This document shows positions 18,701 through 27,762 of a DNA stretch of 64,000 nt, in pieces. The translations under genes and the position numbers were made by a program. Numbering within the stretch: position 1 is the first letter of the stretch; each line of letters starts with the position of its first letter. Source of the DNA: Streptomyces neyagawaensis (lineage in GTDB: Bacteria; Actinomycetota; Actinomycetes; Streptomycetales; Streptomycetaceae); contig NZ_JAMGBG010000034.1 of the NCBI RefSeq assembly GCF_023516595.1, positions 1-64,000 on the forward strand. Direction: 5' to 3'. The notes beneath the pieces are model-generated. The model was not told where the DNA came from. It did not search any database and was given only the letters and a program-made list of their open reading frames with translations.

Positions 18701-19510
18701 GTGACCCACGTACGACAGCTCCCTATTCAGGTCGTCGCCCACCGCGGGGCCTCCGAGGAAGCCCCCGAGCACACCCTGGCCGCCTACAAGAAGGCGATCG
18801 AGGACGGTGCGGACGCCCTCGAATGCGATGTCCGGCTGACCGCGGACGGCCATCTGGTCTGTGTCCACGACCGACGCGTCAACCGTACGTCGAACGGCCG
18901 CGGCGCGGTGTCCACCCTGGAGCTCGCCGATCTCGCCGCGCTGGACTTCGGCTCCTGGAAGAACGGCGACGAGGCACCCGACTGGGAGATCGCCCCCGAG
19001 GAGCGGGCCGACACCTCCGTCCTCACCCTGGAACGACTGCTCGAACTCGTGGCCGACGCGGGACGCCGTGTGGAACTGGCCATCGAGACCAAGCACCCCA
19101 CGCGTTGGGCCGGGCAGGTGGAGGAGCGGCTGCTGGAGCTGTTGAAGCGGTTCGGGCTGGACGCGCCGGCGTCGGCCGACGAGTCGCCGGTACGGATCAT
19201 GAGCTTCTCGGCGCGCTCGCTGCACCGCGTGCGGGCCGCCTCGCCGACGCTGCCCGCGGTCTACCTCATGCAGTTCGTCTCGCCCCGGCTGCGGGACGGA
19301 CGTCTGCCGGGCGGCGTCCGGATCGCGGGCCCCTCCATCCGGATCGTGCGCAATCACCCCGCGTACATCGAGCGCCTGAAGAAGGCCGGACACCAGGTGC
19401 ACGTATGGACGGTGAACGAGCCCGAGGACGTCGACCTCTGCGTCGGCCTCGGCGTCGACGCGATCATCACCAACCGCCCCCGCGCGGTCCTCGACCAGCT
19501 CCACCGCTGA
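18701..19510 (+). CDS. Glycerophosphodiester phosphodiesterase
   Basis: 269 residues, TIM-barrel GDPD family, hydrolysing glycerophosphodiesters to glycerol-3-phosphate and an alcohol. The family signatures are seen as VVAHRGASEEAPEHTLAAY (catalytic His and Arg), ALECDVRLTADG (metal-binding Glu and Asp) and CVHDRRVNRTSNG (second catalytic His). The barrel closes with VHVWTVNEPEDVDLCVGLG and DAIITNRP. No signal peptide, so cytoplasmic. Start is a GTG at 18701; the nearby ATG at 18693 meets a stop after two codons. Confidence 0.92.
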   Translation: MTHVRQLPIQVVAHRGASEEAPEHTLAAYKKAIEDGADALECDVRLTADGHLVCVHDRRVNRTSNGRGAVSTLELADLAALDFGSWKNGDEAPDWEIAPEERADTSVLTLERLLELVADAGRRVELAIETKHPTRWAGQVEERLLELLKRFGLDAPASADESPVRIMSFSARSLHRVRAASPTLPAVYLMQFVSPRLRDGRLPGGVRIAGPSIRIVRNHPAYIERLKKAGHQVHVWTVNEPEDVDLCVGLGVDAIITNRPRAVLDQLHR

Positions 19511-19970
19511 CCCTCACCGCGCACGCCGCGTACGCGCCCCCCAACCCACCCCACCACCCGCCCTCGCCGCGTGCGCGCCGCCGCTCCTCCGCGTACCCCC
19601 TCCTCGCACCCCCTCCGCGCGCGCCCTCCTCGCACCCCCTCCGCGCGCCCTCCACACACCACCTCCACGTGCCGTGCCGCCTCGGTTCCGAATACAAGCC
19701 TGTTCACTCTTGGCCATGCCACTGGCCCTCTCCGCAGCCCCGCACACAACGTCGGCGGAGGTAAGAATTCCGCCAGAACGGCGAATCTGTGTGCGCGGAC
19801 AAGTCCGTACATCGGGGGCGAAATTCAGCCAGTCCCTCACTGGGAGTGCACCGGCGCGTTCGGACCGTATTCGATCGGTGTGAGTGCCTCAGAGCACATG
19901 TGTTGGCCGGTTTCCAGTCCAGTCCCATGGGGCATTCACACCGTGGCGTGGGGTGAAGGAGGTCTCGGGG
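19511..19970. other. Intergenic region with 26-bp direct repeat
   Basis: No convincing gene. A 24-base block (CCCTCCTCGCACCCCCTCCG then CGCG) occurs at 19598 and again at 19624. From about 19680 the sequence becomes less GC-rich, as expected for the promoter region of the ATPase gene at 19971. Confidence 0.5.
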
Positions 19971-20513
19971 GTGGCGTTGGTGGTGGCACAGGAGGTGCCC
20001 ACGTCGTCGAGCATGGCCGTACCCCATGGCCCTGCGGGCGTGGGGCAGGCGAGGCACCGGTTGCGTGATCAGTTGCGCGACGGTGGTGTGGCGGAATCGG
20101 TCATCGACGACGCCCTGCTGATCCTTTCCGAACTACTGAGCAATGCCTGCAAACACGGCAGGCCCCTCAACGACGCGCTGGCCGGCGACGGCGACGTGCG
20201 CTGCGCATGGCGCATGGACCCCTCGGGGCGGCTCACCCTCGAGGTCACGGACGGCGGTGGCCCGACCCGCCCGATTCCGTCCACCCCCTCGGTCACCGCC
20301 CACGGCGGCCGCGGGCTCAACATCGTGACGGCACTGGCCGACGACTGGGGCGTACGGGACGACGCCCGGGGCGAGGTCACGGTCTGGGTCGTCGTCCAGG
20401 ACGACGTCCGCCACACCCACCGCCGGGACGACTTCGCTACGCGCGTCACGGCCCCGCCGGTCTCGTCCCTGCCCGACCTGGACTTCGCGGACGCGTTCGA
20501 GGACATGGACTGA
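19971..20513 (+). CDS. Anti-sigma-regulator-like ATP-binding protein (HATPase)
   Basis: 180 residues with the GHKL ATPase fold of SpoIIAB/RsbW-like proteins: N-box in LILSELLSNACKHG, G1 box in VTDGGGPTRP, G2 in GGRGLNIVTALADDWGV. Such proteins phosphorylate anti-anti-sigma factors or bind sigma factors; Streptomyces has dozens, many of unknown target. The start at GTG 19971 is chosen because AAGGAGG at 19956-19962 is well spaced from it; earlier in-frame codons have none. The C-terminal 40 residues are a charged extension. No partner gene is adjacent. Confidence 0.8.
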   Translation: MALVVAQEVPTSSSMAVPHGPAGVGQARHRLRDQLRDGGVAESVIDDALLILSELLSNACKHGRPLNDALAGDGDVRCAWRMDPSGRLTLEVTDGGGPTRPIPSTPSVTAHGGRGLNIVTALADDWGVRDDARGEVTVWVVVQDDVRHTHRRDDFATRVTAPPVSSLPDLDFADAFEDMD

Positions 20514-20676
20514 CCCTCCACCGATCACCGATCCCCTACTGGCCCTCCCCGGAAGCGGCCGCATCCGTCCGGCGCCCGCCCCCGGTTCCTCCGCCAGTCG
20601 CCCCTCCCTACGACGGTCCCCCGGCCACGACCGACCAACCTGGCCTGAATCACCGGTTCCGTGACGACTCGGTGCG

Positions 20677-20685
20677 TTGTCCACA
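20677..20685 (+). promoter_or_regulatory. Single DnaA box
   Basis: TTGTCCACA, a perfect Streptomyces DnaA-box consensus, in the intergenic region upstream of the DUF5926 gene. Isolated, so it may be fortuitous. Confidence 0.4.
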
Positions 20686-20760
20686 GCGTCCCGTCGGCCG
20701 CCGCACGAGCGGCTAGGCTCGCGCCAGTACGAGACGAGCCGTGATCGGGAGACACCCACG

Positions 20761-21750
20761 ATGGCCAAGAAGCGACCCCACACGAAGGCCAAGCGCCCGC
20801 AGGGCACCGGCGGAGTCGGCACCGCAGGCGCCGATGGGCAGGTCCCCGTCGTCGGTGCGCGCGAGCCCTGCCCCTGCGGCAGCGGCCGCCGTTACAAGGC
20901 CTGTCACGGCCGGGCCGCCGCGCAGGCCGTGACCGAGCTGGTGCAGCGCCCGTTCGAGGGCCTGCCCGGCGAGTGCGACTGGGTGGCGCTGCGCGAACTG
21001 GTCCCCGCCGCCACCGTCGAGCTGAAGCTGCGCGAGGCACTCCCCGAGGGTGTCCCGTCGGTCACGCTCGCCACCGTCCTGCCGATGGCGTGGCCCGCGC
21101 TGCGCCGCGACGACGGCTCGGTGCTGATCGGCCTGCAGAACGACACGGCGTCGGGCGACATCAGCCGCGACCTCGCCGACACCCTCCAGCGCGCCCTCGT
21201 CGCCGAGCCGGGCACCCCCGTCCAGGGCCGGCGCGCCCCGGCCGACGGGCTGCGGCTGCAGGACCTGCTCGACCCCGAAGGTGAGTTCGAGCCAGTTGTG
21301 CACACGGGCTTCGAGTTCTGGGTCCCCGACACGGAGAACGCCACCCCGGAGGTCACCGCCTCCCTGGAGCGGGCCAACTCCGCGGCGATCCCGACCGTGA
21401 AGCTCTCGGGCGTCGACGCGGCCTACTGGTGCGAGACCCCCGACAAGAACCATCTGCGCTGGGTCATGCCGCACCCGGAGGAGCGTCTTCTGGACGCTCT
21501 GGCGCGGCTGCACGCGGCGGGCGCCTCCAGCCTCGGTGAGGGCACCCGTCTGGTGGGCTCCTTCCGTGCTCACGGGCTCACGGTGCCCGTGTGGGACCTC
21601 CCCACCGGGGTCGGCGCGGACGACATCGAGAAGCCGGCCGCGGAGTTCGCCGAGCGGCTCGCCGCGGCTCTGGCGGAGGAGTCTCCGCTCACCCCGGAGG
21701 AGCGTCGGGCCCGCGGCGGACTCACCAACCGGCAGGTCACGCTCAGCTGA
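20761..21750 (+). CDS. DUF5926/SEC-C motif protein
   Basis: 329 residues. A basic N-terminus (AKKRPHTKAKRPQG) leads to a SEC-C zinc motif REPCPCGSGRRYKACHG (residues about 38-54, three Cys and one His), as at the end of SecA. The remaining 270 residues match the actinobacterial DUF5926 pattern (VQRPFEGLPGECDWVALREL, FWVPDTENATPEVTASLERA). Zinc binding and interaction with the translocon or ribosome are inference from the motif. ATG at 20761. A hairpin terminator follows at 21758. Confidence 0.85.
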   Translation: MAKKRPHTKAKRPQGTGGVGTAGADGQVPVVGAREPCPCGSGRRYKACHGRAAAQAVTELVQRPFEGLPGECDWVALRELVPAATVELKLREALPEGVPSVTLATVLPMAWPALRRDDGSVLIGLQNDTASGDISRDLADTLQRALVAEPGTPVQGRRAPADGLRLQDLLDPEGEFEPVVHTGFEFWVPDTENATPEVTASLERANSAAIPTVKLSGVDAAYWCETPDKNHLRWVMPHPEERLLDALARLHAAGASSLGEGTRLVGSFRAHGLTVPVWDLPTGVGADDIEKPAAEFAERLAAALAEESPLTPEERRARGGLTNRQVTLS

Positions 21751-21757
21751 CACGGGG

Positions 21758-21788
21758 AGCGCCGACCGGTCGTCCACCGGTCGGCGCT
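21758..21788 (+). terminator. Hairpin terminator
   Basis: Perfect 12-base arms (AGCGCCGACCGG) with a seven-base loop, beginning 8 bp after the DUF5926 stop. Confidence 0.8.
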
Positions 21789-21810
21789 GACCCTGCGTTT
21801 GTGGTGACTC

Positions 21811-21947
21811 CTGTCACAACTCCCCTACGTGACAGGCAAATTCGTGTCCGAATAGCCGAGATCGAATTTGCGAAGCGCCGATCTCTTGTTACGGTTCCAT
21901 CAGCCCGGTTGCTGGTGCATCCCCCGTCGCCAGCAACCGGGTTTTTT
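21811..21947 (+). ncRNA. Candidate small RNA with two C-loop hairpins and intrinsic terminator
   Basis: First hairpin 21811-21835: CTGTCAC arms with a loop containing CCCC. Second hairpin 21904-21941: CCCGGTTGCTGG arms with a loop containing CCCCC, followed by six T's, a textbook intrinsic terminator and unusual in this genome. It lies downstream of another terminator, so an independent transcript is plausible. C-rich loops recall the actinobacterial 6C RNA motif, but spacing is longer and the C-runs shorter. No promoter could be assigned with confidence. Confidence 0.4.
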
Positions 21948-21995
21948 CATGTCCGGGCCCGCGAGCGGCCGCACTGTACGGATTCGCCGCCGCCG

Positions 21996-22838
21996 TCAAC
22001 GCCTTTGAGTGCGGCTGGAGTTGCTTCCGGAACGCAAGAGCAGCGGCCCACTTCCGTCGGGTGCCGCGAACTCCGCCACGGCCGTGTACGCGCCCGGCTC
22101 GACCTGAGTGCGCTCCCTCGGTGTCTCGCACGCCCCCGGCTCGTCCTCCGCACCCACGGCGCAGTGCATGCGCACACTTCGACCGCCGGGACCCATCATG
22201 CTGAGGACCGAACTCAGCTCCCGTCCGGTCGCGTTGCGGTAGTACGTACGCGCCCAGGTCTCCTCACCCTGGGTGAGGACGCAGGTCTGGGCCTCGATGC
22301 CGTCGGGCGAGGTGAGTTCGGGGCCGCAGCGGGCGGCGGTGGCGAGCCCGAGGCCGAGCAGCATGTGCGAGCGGGACGACTCCGCGTCCCCGCGGGCCTC
22401 CTGCGCCTTGTCGTCGGGTCCGTCGCCGGGCCCGGCCGCCGACCTCCCGGCGGACCCGCCCCCGGAGTACCCGGTCCCCGCGCGCCCGCCGACTTCAGCG
22501 GTATCAGCGACTTCAGCCGATCCGGCGGCTCCGGCGACATCGGCGGCTCCGACGGCTGCGTCGGCCGCATCGGTGGAGAGTCGCTCCGCACCCGTGCCGT
22601 CGAGCTGTGCGGCAGCCCGCCGCGCCACGGTGTCGCCGGCGTCGGCCAGGGGTCCCGCCGACGCCACGAGCGGCAGGGTGAGGGTGCACGCCACCGCGAC
22701 CGTCAGCCCGAGGAGCCGGAGCCCGCGCGCGTCCGGACCACCGCGCACCATTCCGGTCGCTCGGTGGGTCCGGGGTGAGGGCGCACTGTGCCGACCGCGC
22801 GACGACGGGGCCCTGAGGCCCCCGGGAAGACGCTGCAT
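21996..22838 (-). CDS. Secreted or membrane-anchored hypothetical protein
   Basis: 280 residues from the ATG at 22838. A hydrophobic segment (LRLLGLTVAVACTLTLPLVA) preceded by about 40 basic residues looks like a long signal or anchor. The mature part has an Ala/Asp/Gly-rich linker and then a compact domain (LTSPDGIEAQTCVLTQGEE, WARTYYRNATGRELSSVLSM, VRMHCAVGAEDEPGACE) with paired Cys that could form disulfides. A GTG at 22859 is an alternative start; neither has a clear ribosome site. Family not recognised. Confidence 0.7.
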   Translation of the reverse strand: MQRLPGGLRAPSSRGRHSAPSPRTHRATGMVRGGPDARGLRLLGLTVAVACTLTLPLVASAGPLADAGDTVARRAAAQLDGTGAERLSTDAADAAVGAADVAGAAGSAEVADTAEVGGRAGTGYSGGGSAGRSAAGPGDGPDDKAQEARGDAESSRSHMLLGLGLATAARCGPELTSPDGIEAQTCVLTQGEETWARTYYRNATGRELSSVLSMMGPGGRSVRMHCAVGAEDEPGACETPRERTQVEPGAYTAVAEFAAPDGSGPLLLRSGSNSSRTQRR

Positions 22839-22892
22839 GAGCGGAAGATAACGACCCACCGGGGCGCCCGGCCGAGCGCGCGCCGGGCGGGC

Positions 22893-23558
22893 TCAGAACT
22901 CGGGGGCGCTCACACCCGTACGAGTGAGGGCGTCGACGACCGCGTCCACGACGGCCTCGACGTCGGGCACCCAGGGGGCCGCGGAGCCCGGCAGTGGCGC
23001 GCGCTCCCAGCGGATCCGGCCGTGGCCCGTCTCGGACGGCGGCAGCGCGATGTAGCCGCCCTCGCCGTGGAAGCGGAGCGAGCCGGGGACGAAGTCCTTG
23101 GCGTAGAGCAGTTCGCCCAGCTGCTCCATCGAGTACGGGGCGACGAGGATCGACCAGCGGTGCGGGGCGGCGACGACCGGGCCGAGGCGCATGCCACTGC
23201 GGTCCAGCGCGGCGAGGGCCCGTGCGGCGGCGAGGGCCGGCAGGCTGACCGCGCACGGCGCGCTGCCGCCTGTGGCCAGGACGATGGGTGCCGTGGGCCG
23301 GTTGGTCCACCACCAGCGGACCATGCGCTCGTCGGTGGTGGCGGCAAGCAGGCCGGGATCAAACGGGTGAGCGCCTGGCACCACGCACTCCGGGTCCGGG
23401 CAGGCGCAGCGGGCGCGCCCCTGCGGGTCCGGCGCCACGCCCGGGAGTACGGGCCACTGCCATTCCCTCGCGAACGTCAGGGCCTGCTCGAGCAGCTCGG
23501 GCCTCCCGCCGTTGCGCTTGGACAGGAGCCTGCGTCGCCTTCCGGGGATCTCGCGCAT
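22893..23558 (-). CDS. Bifunctional primase/polymerase-like protein (degenerate)
   Basis: 221 residues with the N-terminal layout of Prim-Pol proteins (ALTFAREWQWPVLPGV, then a Cys-rich CACPDPECVVPGAHP and WWWTNRPTAPIVLATGG). The catalytic DxD found in the protein at 9160-10146 is not evident here; the equivalent region reads CAVSLPALAAARALAALD. HGEGGYIALPPSE recalls the GGxYL motif. It is probably a catalytically inactive or specialised relative. Start ATG at 23558 follows AAAGGAC. Confidence 0.65.
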   Translation of the reverse strand: MREIPGRRRRLLSKRNGGRPELLEQALTFAREWQWPVLPGVAPDPQGRARCACPDPECVVPGAHPFDPGLLAATTDERMVRWWWTNRPTAPIVLATGGSAPCAVSLPALAAARALAALDRSGMRLGPVVAAPHRWSILVAPYSMEQLGELLYAKDFVPGSLRFHGEGGYIALPPSETGHGRIRWERAPLPGSAAPWVPDVEAVVDAVVDALTRTGVSAPEF

Positions 23559-24071
23559 GAGCGCTCGTCCTTTCCGTTGCACGCATGGCAACACCGTGGG
23601 GTCACTCACAACATGTGTCGTTCACTTCACTGTGCGTACCTGCTGGCGCATCACACCCCTGTCGCGGACAAGGGGAACCCCTGCGGGCCTGGCTCGGCTA
23701 CGTCCGCGTCCATCGCTTGCGCTGACTTGCAGTCTGTCCAAAGCATGGCGTGGCGTGGGGGTGGCGACGCCTGGCGTTTTGCCGTCCGGCGTTTGCTCGC
23801 CGCCTCCGCCACGGGAGGATGGGGCTCGGTCGTCGGTGGATAGGACGCCCGGTTCCGTCGCCAGGTTCCGGATGACTGACGCCACCCCTGGCCTTCACCG
23901 AGTACGTACCCATCACGACCGCTGTGACGCTCTGTTGAACAAGGCCAGTCGACCTCAATACGCCGTTCACCACAACACTTTTAAGCCAACTTTGATTTTC
24001 CCAAAGGACTGGACAGTAACCCAACACAAGTCCAACAGGGCCACACGGACACCACATATCCCAGCAGGACA
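23559..24071. other. Divergent intergenic region
   Basis: About 510 bp between the primase-like gene and the phosphatase gene, less GC-rich near 23930-24060 where a promoter for the latter is expected. No gene, tRNA or convincing hairpin seen. Confidence 0.4.
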
Positions 24072-25595
24072 ATGCTGGACATCCCCTCACGAGTGCGTGT
24101 ACATGTGGAGACACTGCTAGCGGCGCAGAATGACATGGGGGTTTGCGATGCTATTGAGCAATACGCACCGGTCGGAAAGCCGGACACCATGAACGCCCCT
24201 CACCCTCCGAAAGTGGCCGGAATCGATTCCACGGTTCCCTCTCCCGCACACACTGTCGCGCCCGCGCCTGCCGCCCCCGGCGCCTCGGCAGCCACTCCCG
24301 CCACAGCAGCGGGCACGCCCCCCGGGGCCGTCCTCCAGGACCGGCTCGCCGGCTGGGTCTCGGACCTCACGACCCTGCACGAACTCACCGAACGGCTGGC
24401 ACGCACGGACGCGCTCGACGGCGCCCTCCAGGAGGCGCTGAGCGCGGGAGCCGCCCTGGTCGGCGCCCGGCGCGGCCTCGTCGTCCTGGAACCGCGCGAC
24501 GGACTCGGACCCGACACGACCATCGGCCTCGGCCTCGGCCGCGCCGACCTCGGCCACATGGAGACCGTGCCGCGCAGTTCCCTGCCGTACGGCCGCATCC
24601 TCGACGGACTGCCCGGCGGCGACGGCGAGATCGCGCAACCCGACCTGTTCGCCGAGGACGGGCTCGACCCCCGCCACCGTGAGGTCGCCGCCCGGCTCGG
24701 ATACGCCGCCAGCTACGCGCTCCCCCTGTCCACCGACGCCGCGGGCCGCCTCGGCGCCGTCGTCTGGCTGTACGACGAGCCCGCCGAACCTGCCGAGCGG
24801 CAGCGGCACCTCGTCGGGCTTTACGCGCGGTACGCAGCCGAGCACCTGGCGCGGCTCGTCGAGGTCGAGCGGACCCGCGTGTCCATGGCGACCATCGCCG
24901 AGGAACTGCTGCCCTCCCGGCTGCCCCGCGTCGCAGGGGTCCAGCTCGCCGCCCGGCACCGCACCGGACCGCTTGGCGGCGGCGACTGGTACGACGCCCT
25001 GCCGCTGCCCGACGCCGCGCTCGGCCTCGCGGTCGGCTCGGTGACGGGGTCCGGGCCCAGCGCGATCGCCGCGATGGGCCGGCTGAGGGCCTCGCTGCGC
25101 GCGTACGCCGTGATGGAGGGCGAGGACCCCGTCGCCGTCCTCTCCGACCTCGAACTGCTGCTCCGCCTCACCGAGCCGGCCCGCTCCGCGACGGCCCTCT
25201 TCGCCTACGTCGAGCCCGCGCTGCGCAAACTGACGCTGGCCGGAGCCGGGCACAGCCCGCCGCTGGTGATGGGCGACCGGCGCACCGAGTTCGTGGAGAC
25301 GTCCCTGTCGGCGCCGCTCGGCATGCTCGCCTGCTGGGAGGCGCCCAGCATCGAGCTGACCGCCCAGCCAGGAGAAACCGTCCTGCTGTACACCGACGGC
25401 CTCCTCCAGCGCACCGGTGAGCCCGTCGACCGCGCCTTCGCCCGGCTCCACGCGGCCGCCGCCGGCGTCCCCCGCGCGCTGCGCGCCGACCCCGGCGCCC
25501 TCGCCGACCACGTCCTGCGGACCGTGCTGCCGGACGAGCTGGATGCGACGGACGGCGCGGAGGACGTGGTGCTGCTGGCGGCACGGTTCGAGTAG
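24072..25595 (+). CDS. GAF-type sensor/SpoIIE-type PP2C phosphatase with altered metal site
   Basis: 507 residues. An Ala/Pro-rich N-terminus precedes a GAF-like domain (about 90-265: LHELTERLARTDALDGALQE, ALPLSTDAAGRLGAVVWLYD), then a PP2C/SpoIIE domain (about 275-505) with GGGDWYDALPL, GAGHSPPLVMG and YTDGLLQRTGE. The family's next metal-binding motif, normally VGDVxGHG, reads VGSVTGSGPSA here, so the Asp is Ser. The last motif is GAEDVVLL rather than DDxxLL. Activity against a phospho-anti-anti-sigma factor is therefore uncertain. ATG at 24072 gives the long N-terminus with LLAAQNDMGVCDAIEQ; ATG 24189 is an alternative. No partner gene adjacent. Confidence 0.8.
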   Translation: MLDIPSRVRVHVETLLAAQNDMGVCDAIEQYAPVGKPDTMNAPHPPKVAGIDSTVPSPAHTVAPAPAAPGASAATPATAAGTPPGAVLQDRLAGWVSDLTTLHELTERLARTDALDGALQEALSAGAALVGARRGLVVLEPRDGLGPDTTIGLGLGRADLGHMETVPRSSLPYGRILDGLPGGDGEIAQPDLFAEDGLDPRHREVAARLGYAASYALPLSTDAAGRLGAVVWLYDEPAEPAERQRHLVGLYARYAAEHLARLVEVERTRVSMATIAEELLPSRLPRVAGVQLAARHRTGPLGGGDWYDALPLPDAALGLAVGSVTGSGPSAIAAMGRLRASLRAYAVMEGEDPVAVLSDLELLLRLTEPARSATALFAYVEPALRKLTLAGAGHSPPLVMGDRRTEFVETSLSAPLGMLACWEAPSIELTAQPGETVLLYTDGLLQRTGEPVDRAFARLHAAAAGVPRALRADPGALADHVLRTVLPDELDATDGAEDVVLLAARFE

Positions 25596-25627
25596 CCGAC
25601 CGGGTCGTGACGGCATCGCGTGAGCGA

Positions 25628-25930
25628 GCGCGGCTGGGTGCCGCGAGCACCGTACGACCGCTTCCCGTGGGCCCGCGCGGCTGCTTCCCATGAGCCCGCG
25701 CCGCTGTTCCCGCGAGCCTCATACGGCTGCCTCCCGCGAGCCCCGTACGACTGCTCCCGCGAGCCCCGTACGACCGCTTCCCGTGGGCCCGCGCGGCTGC
25801 TTCCCGTGAGCCCGCGCCGCTGTTCCCGCGAGCCTCATACGGCTGCCTCCCGCGAGCCCCGTACGACTGCTCCCGCGAGCCCCGTACGACCGCTTCCCGA
25901 GAGCCCGCGCTGCTGCTTCCCGTGAGCCCT
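25628..25930. repeat. 116-bp higher-order repeat built of 22-24-bp units
   Basis: Units such as GCGAGCCCCGTACGACCGCT and GTGGGCCCGCGCGGCTGCTT follow each other. A block of five units returns with a period of 116 bp: the marker CGTACGACCGCTTCCCG starts at 25651, 25767 and 25883. About two and a half blocks are present. The array fills most of the gap between the phosphatase and the aminopeptidase genes; frames through it have no ribosome site. Confidence 0.85.
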
Positions 25931-26026
25931 CGGTGACCGGGTGTGAGACGTCCTGAAGGGTCCTGGGCCCCGTCCGTCGCGACCGTACGATGGACGGGGT
26001 CCAGTGCCGTACCTAGGAGGATGACC

Positions 26027-27508
26027 GTGGCGGACGAGCTCGAGCCGGCGACCCCGGAGAACGAGGCCACCGAAGCCGAGGAGCCCATCAAGCAGCGCAA
26101 GAACGGCCTGTACCCGGGCGTGTCCGACGAGCTGGCCGAGAACATGAAGTCCGGCTGGGCCGACACCGAGCTGCACGACCTGCGGCCCATCGCCCAGGCC
26201 GCCGAGACCGCCGCCCGCCGCGCCGCGCTCTCCGCGCGCTTCCCCGGCGACCGGCTGGTGATCCCCTCGGGCAACCTGAAGACCCGCTCGAACGACACCG
26301 AGTACCCGTTCCGGGCGTCGGTGGAGTACGCGTACCTCACCGGCAACCAGACCGAGGACGGCGTCCTCGTCCTGGAGCCGAAGGGCGAGGGCCACGAGGC
26401 GACGCTCTACCTCCTGCCGCGGTCCGACCGCGAGAACGGCGAGTTCTGGCTCTCCGGCCAGGGCGAGCTGTGGGTCGGCCGCCGCCACTCGCTGACCGAG
26501 TCGGAGAAGCTGTACGGCATCCCCGTCTCCGACGTGCGCGAACTCGCCGACTCGCTGCGCGAGGCCACCGGCCCCGTCCGGGTCGTCCGCGGCCACGACG
26601 CGGGCATCGAGGCGGCGCTCACCGACAAGGTCACCGCCGAGCGCGACGAGGAACTGCGCGTCTTCCTCTCCGAGGCACGACTGGTCAAGGACGAGTTCGA
26701 GATCGGCGAACTGCAGAAGGCGGTCGACTCGACCGTGCGCGGCTTCGAGGACGTCGTCCGGGTGCTCGACAAGGCCGAGGCCACCTCCGAGCGCTACATC
26801 GAGGGAACGTTCTTCCTGCGCGCTCGGGTCGAGGGCAACGACGTCGGCTACGGCTCCATCTGCGCGGCCGGGCCGCACGCCACCACGCTGCACTGGGTCC
26901 GCAACGACGGCCCCGTGCGCTCCGGCGACCTGCTGCTGCTCGACGCGGGCGTGGAGACCCACACGTACTACACCGCCGACGTCACGCGCACGCTGCCGAT
27001 CAACGGCCGTTTCAGCGAGATCCAGCGGAAGATCTACGACGCCGTGTACGACGCGCAGGAGGCCGGTATCGCGGCGGTGCAGCCGGGCGGCAAGTACCGC
27101 GACTTCCACGATGCCGCGCAGCGGGTGCTGACCGAGCGGCTGGTGGAGTGGGGGCTCGTCGAGGGCCCTGTGGAGCGCGTCCTGGAACTGGGCCTGCAGC
27201 GCCGGTGGACCCTGCACGGCACCGGGCACATGCTCGGCATGGACGTCCACGACTGCGCGGCCGCGCGGGTGGAGACGTATGTCGACGGCACGCTGGAGCC
27301 GGGGATGGTGCTGACCGTCGAGCCCGGGCTGTACTTCCAGGCGGACGACCTGACCGTTCCGGAGGAGTACCGGGGGATCGGCGTCCGGATCGAGGACGAC
27401 ATCCTGGTGACGGAGAACGGCAACCGGAACCTCAGCGCCGCGCTGCCTCGCCGAAGTGACGAGGTCGAGCTGTGGATGGCGTCCGTGAAGGGTGCCGGAC
27501 AGAGCTGA
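26027..27508 (+). CDS. X-Pro aminopeptidase (aminopeptidase P, M24B)
   Basis: 493 residues. An N-terminal creatinase-like domain (FPGDRLVIPSGNLKTRSNDT, YPFRASVEYAYLTGNQ) is followed by the pita-bread catalytic domain with the dinuclear metal ligands in context: LLLLDAGVETHTYYTADVTR (two Asp), GTGHMLGMDVHD (His), LTVEPGLYF (Glu) and GVRIEDDILVT (Glu). It removes the N-terminal residue before proline. The GTG at 26027 is preferred because AGGAGG at 26015-26020 is six bases ahead of it; the ATG at 26021 abuts the ribosome site. Cytoplasmic; stands alone. Confidence 0.92.
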   Translation: MADELEPATPENEATEAEEPIKQRKNGLYPGVSDELAENMKSGWADTELHDLRPIAQAAETAARRAALSARFPGDRLVIPSGNLKTRSNDTEYPFRASVEYAYLTGNQTEDGVLVLEPKGEGHEATLYLLPRSDRENGEFWLSGQGELWVGRRHSLTESEKLYGIPVSDVRELADSLREATGPVRVVRGHDAGIEAALTDKVTAERDEELRVFLSEARLVKDEFEIGELQKAVDSTVRGFEDVVRVLDKAEATSERYIEGTFFLRARVEGNDVGYGSICAAGPHATTLHWVRNDGPVRSGDLLLLDAGVETHTYYTADVTRTLPINGRFSEIQRKIYDAVYDAQEAGIAAVQPGGKYRDFHDAAQRVLTERLVEWGLVEGPVERVLELGLQRRWTLHGTGHMLGMDVHDCAAARVETYVDGTLEPGMVLTVEPGLYFQADDLTVPEEYRGIGVRIEDDILVTENGNRNLSAALPRRSDEVELWMASVKGAGQS

Positions 27509-27656
27509 GAGGGGGGTGGTGGCCGGGGTCCCTCGGGGGTGCTCCGGCCATCGACTTTTTCTGCGGGTGGTGGGGCCGGTTCGCGCCCACGCGGCGGAGC
27601 CGCATGTGTCACCGCCTCGCGCCTCTGAAGGGTAGGGGCCGCGGCCCGCCCTTCTG

Positions 27657-27720
27657 CTGAAAAGCACGGGGGGCGCAGCCCCGGTCGCTTTTCAGGGCCG
27701 CGGGAAACTGCGCGAGACAC
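27657..27720. repeat. Dispersed Streptomyces intergenic repeat with hairpin
   Basis: CTGAAAAGC and its complement (27657-27665, 27687-27695) form a hairpin, followed by GGGCCGCGGGAAACTGCGCG. The string GCTTTT-AGGGGCGCGGGGAACTGCGCGA is a form I recognise as very common between Streptomyces genes. It lies between convergent genes and may act as terminator. Confidence 0.6.
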
Positions 27721-27762
27721 CACAACGAACCCGCACCCGCCAACGAACCGCGCACCCCCGGG

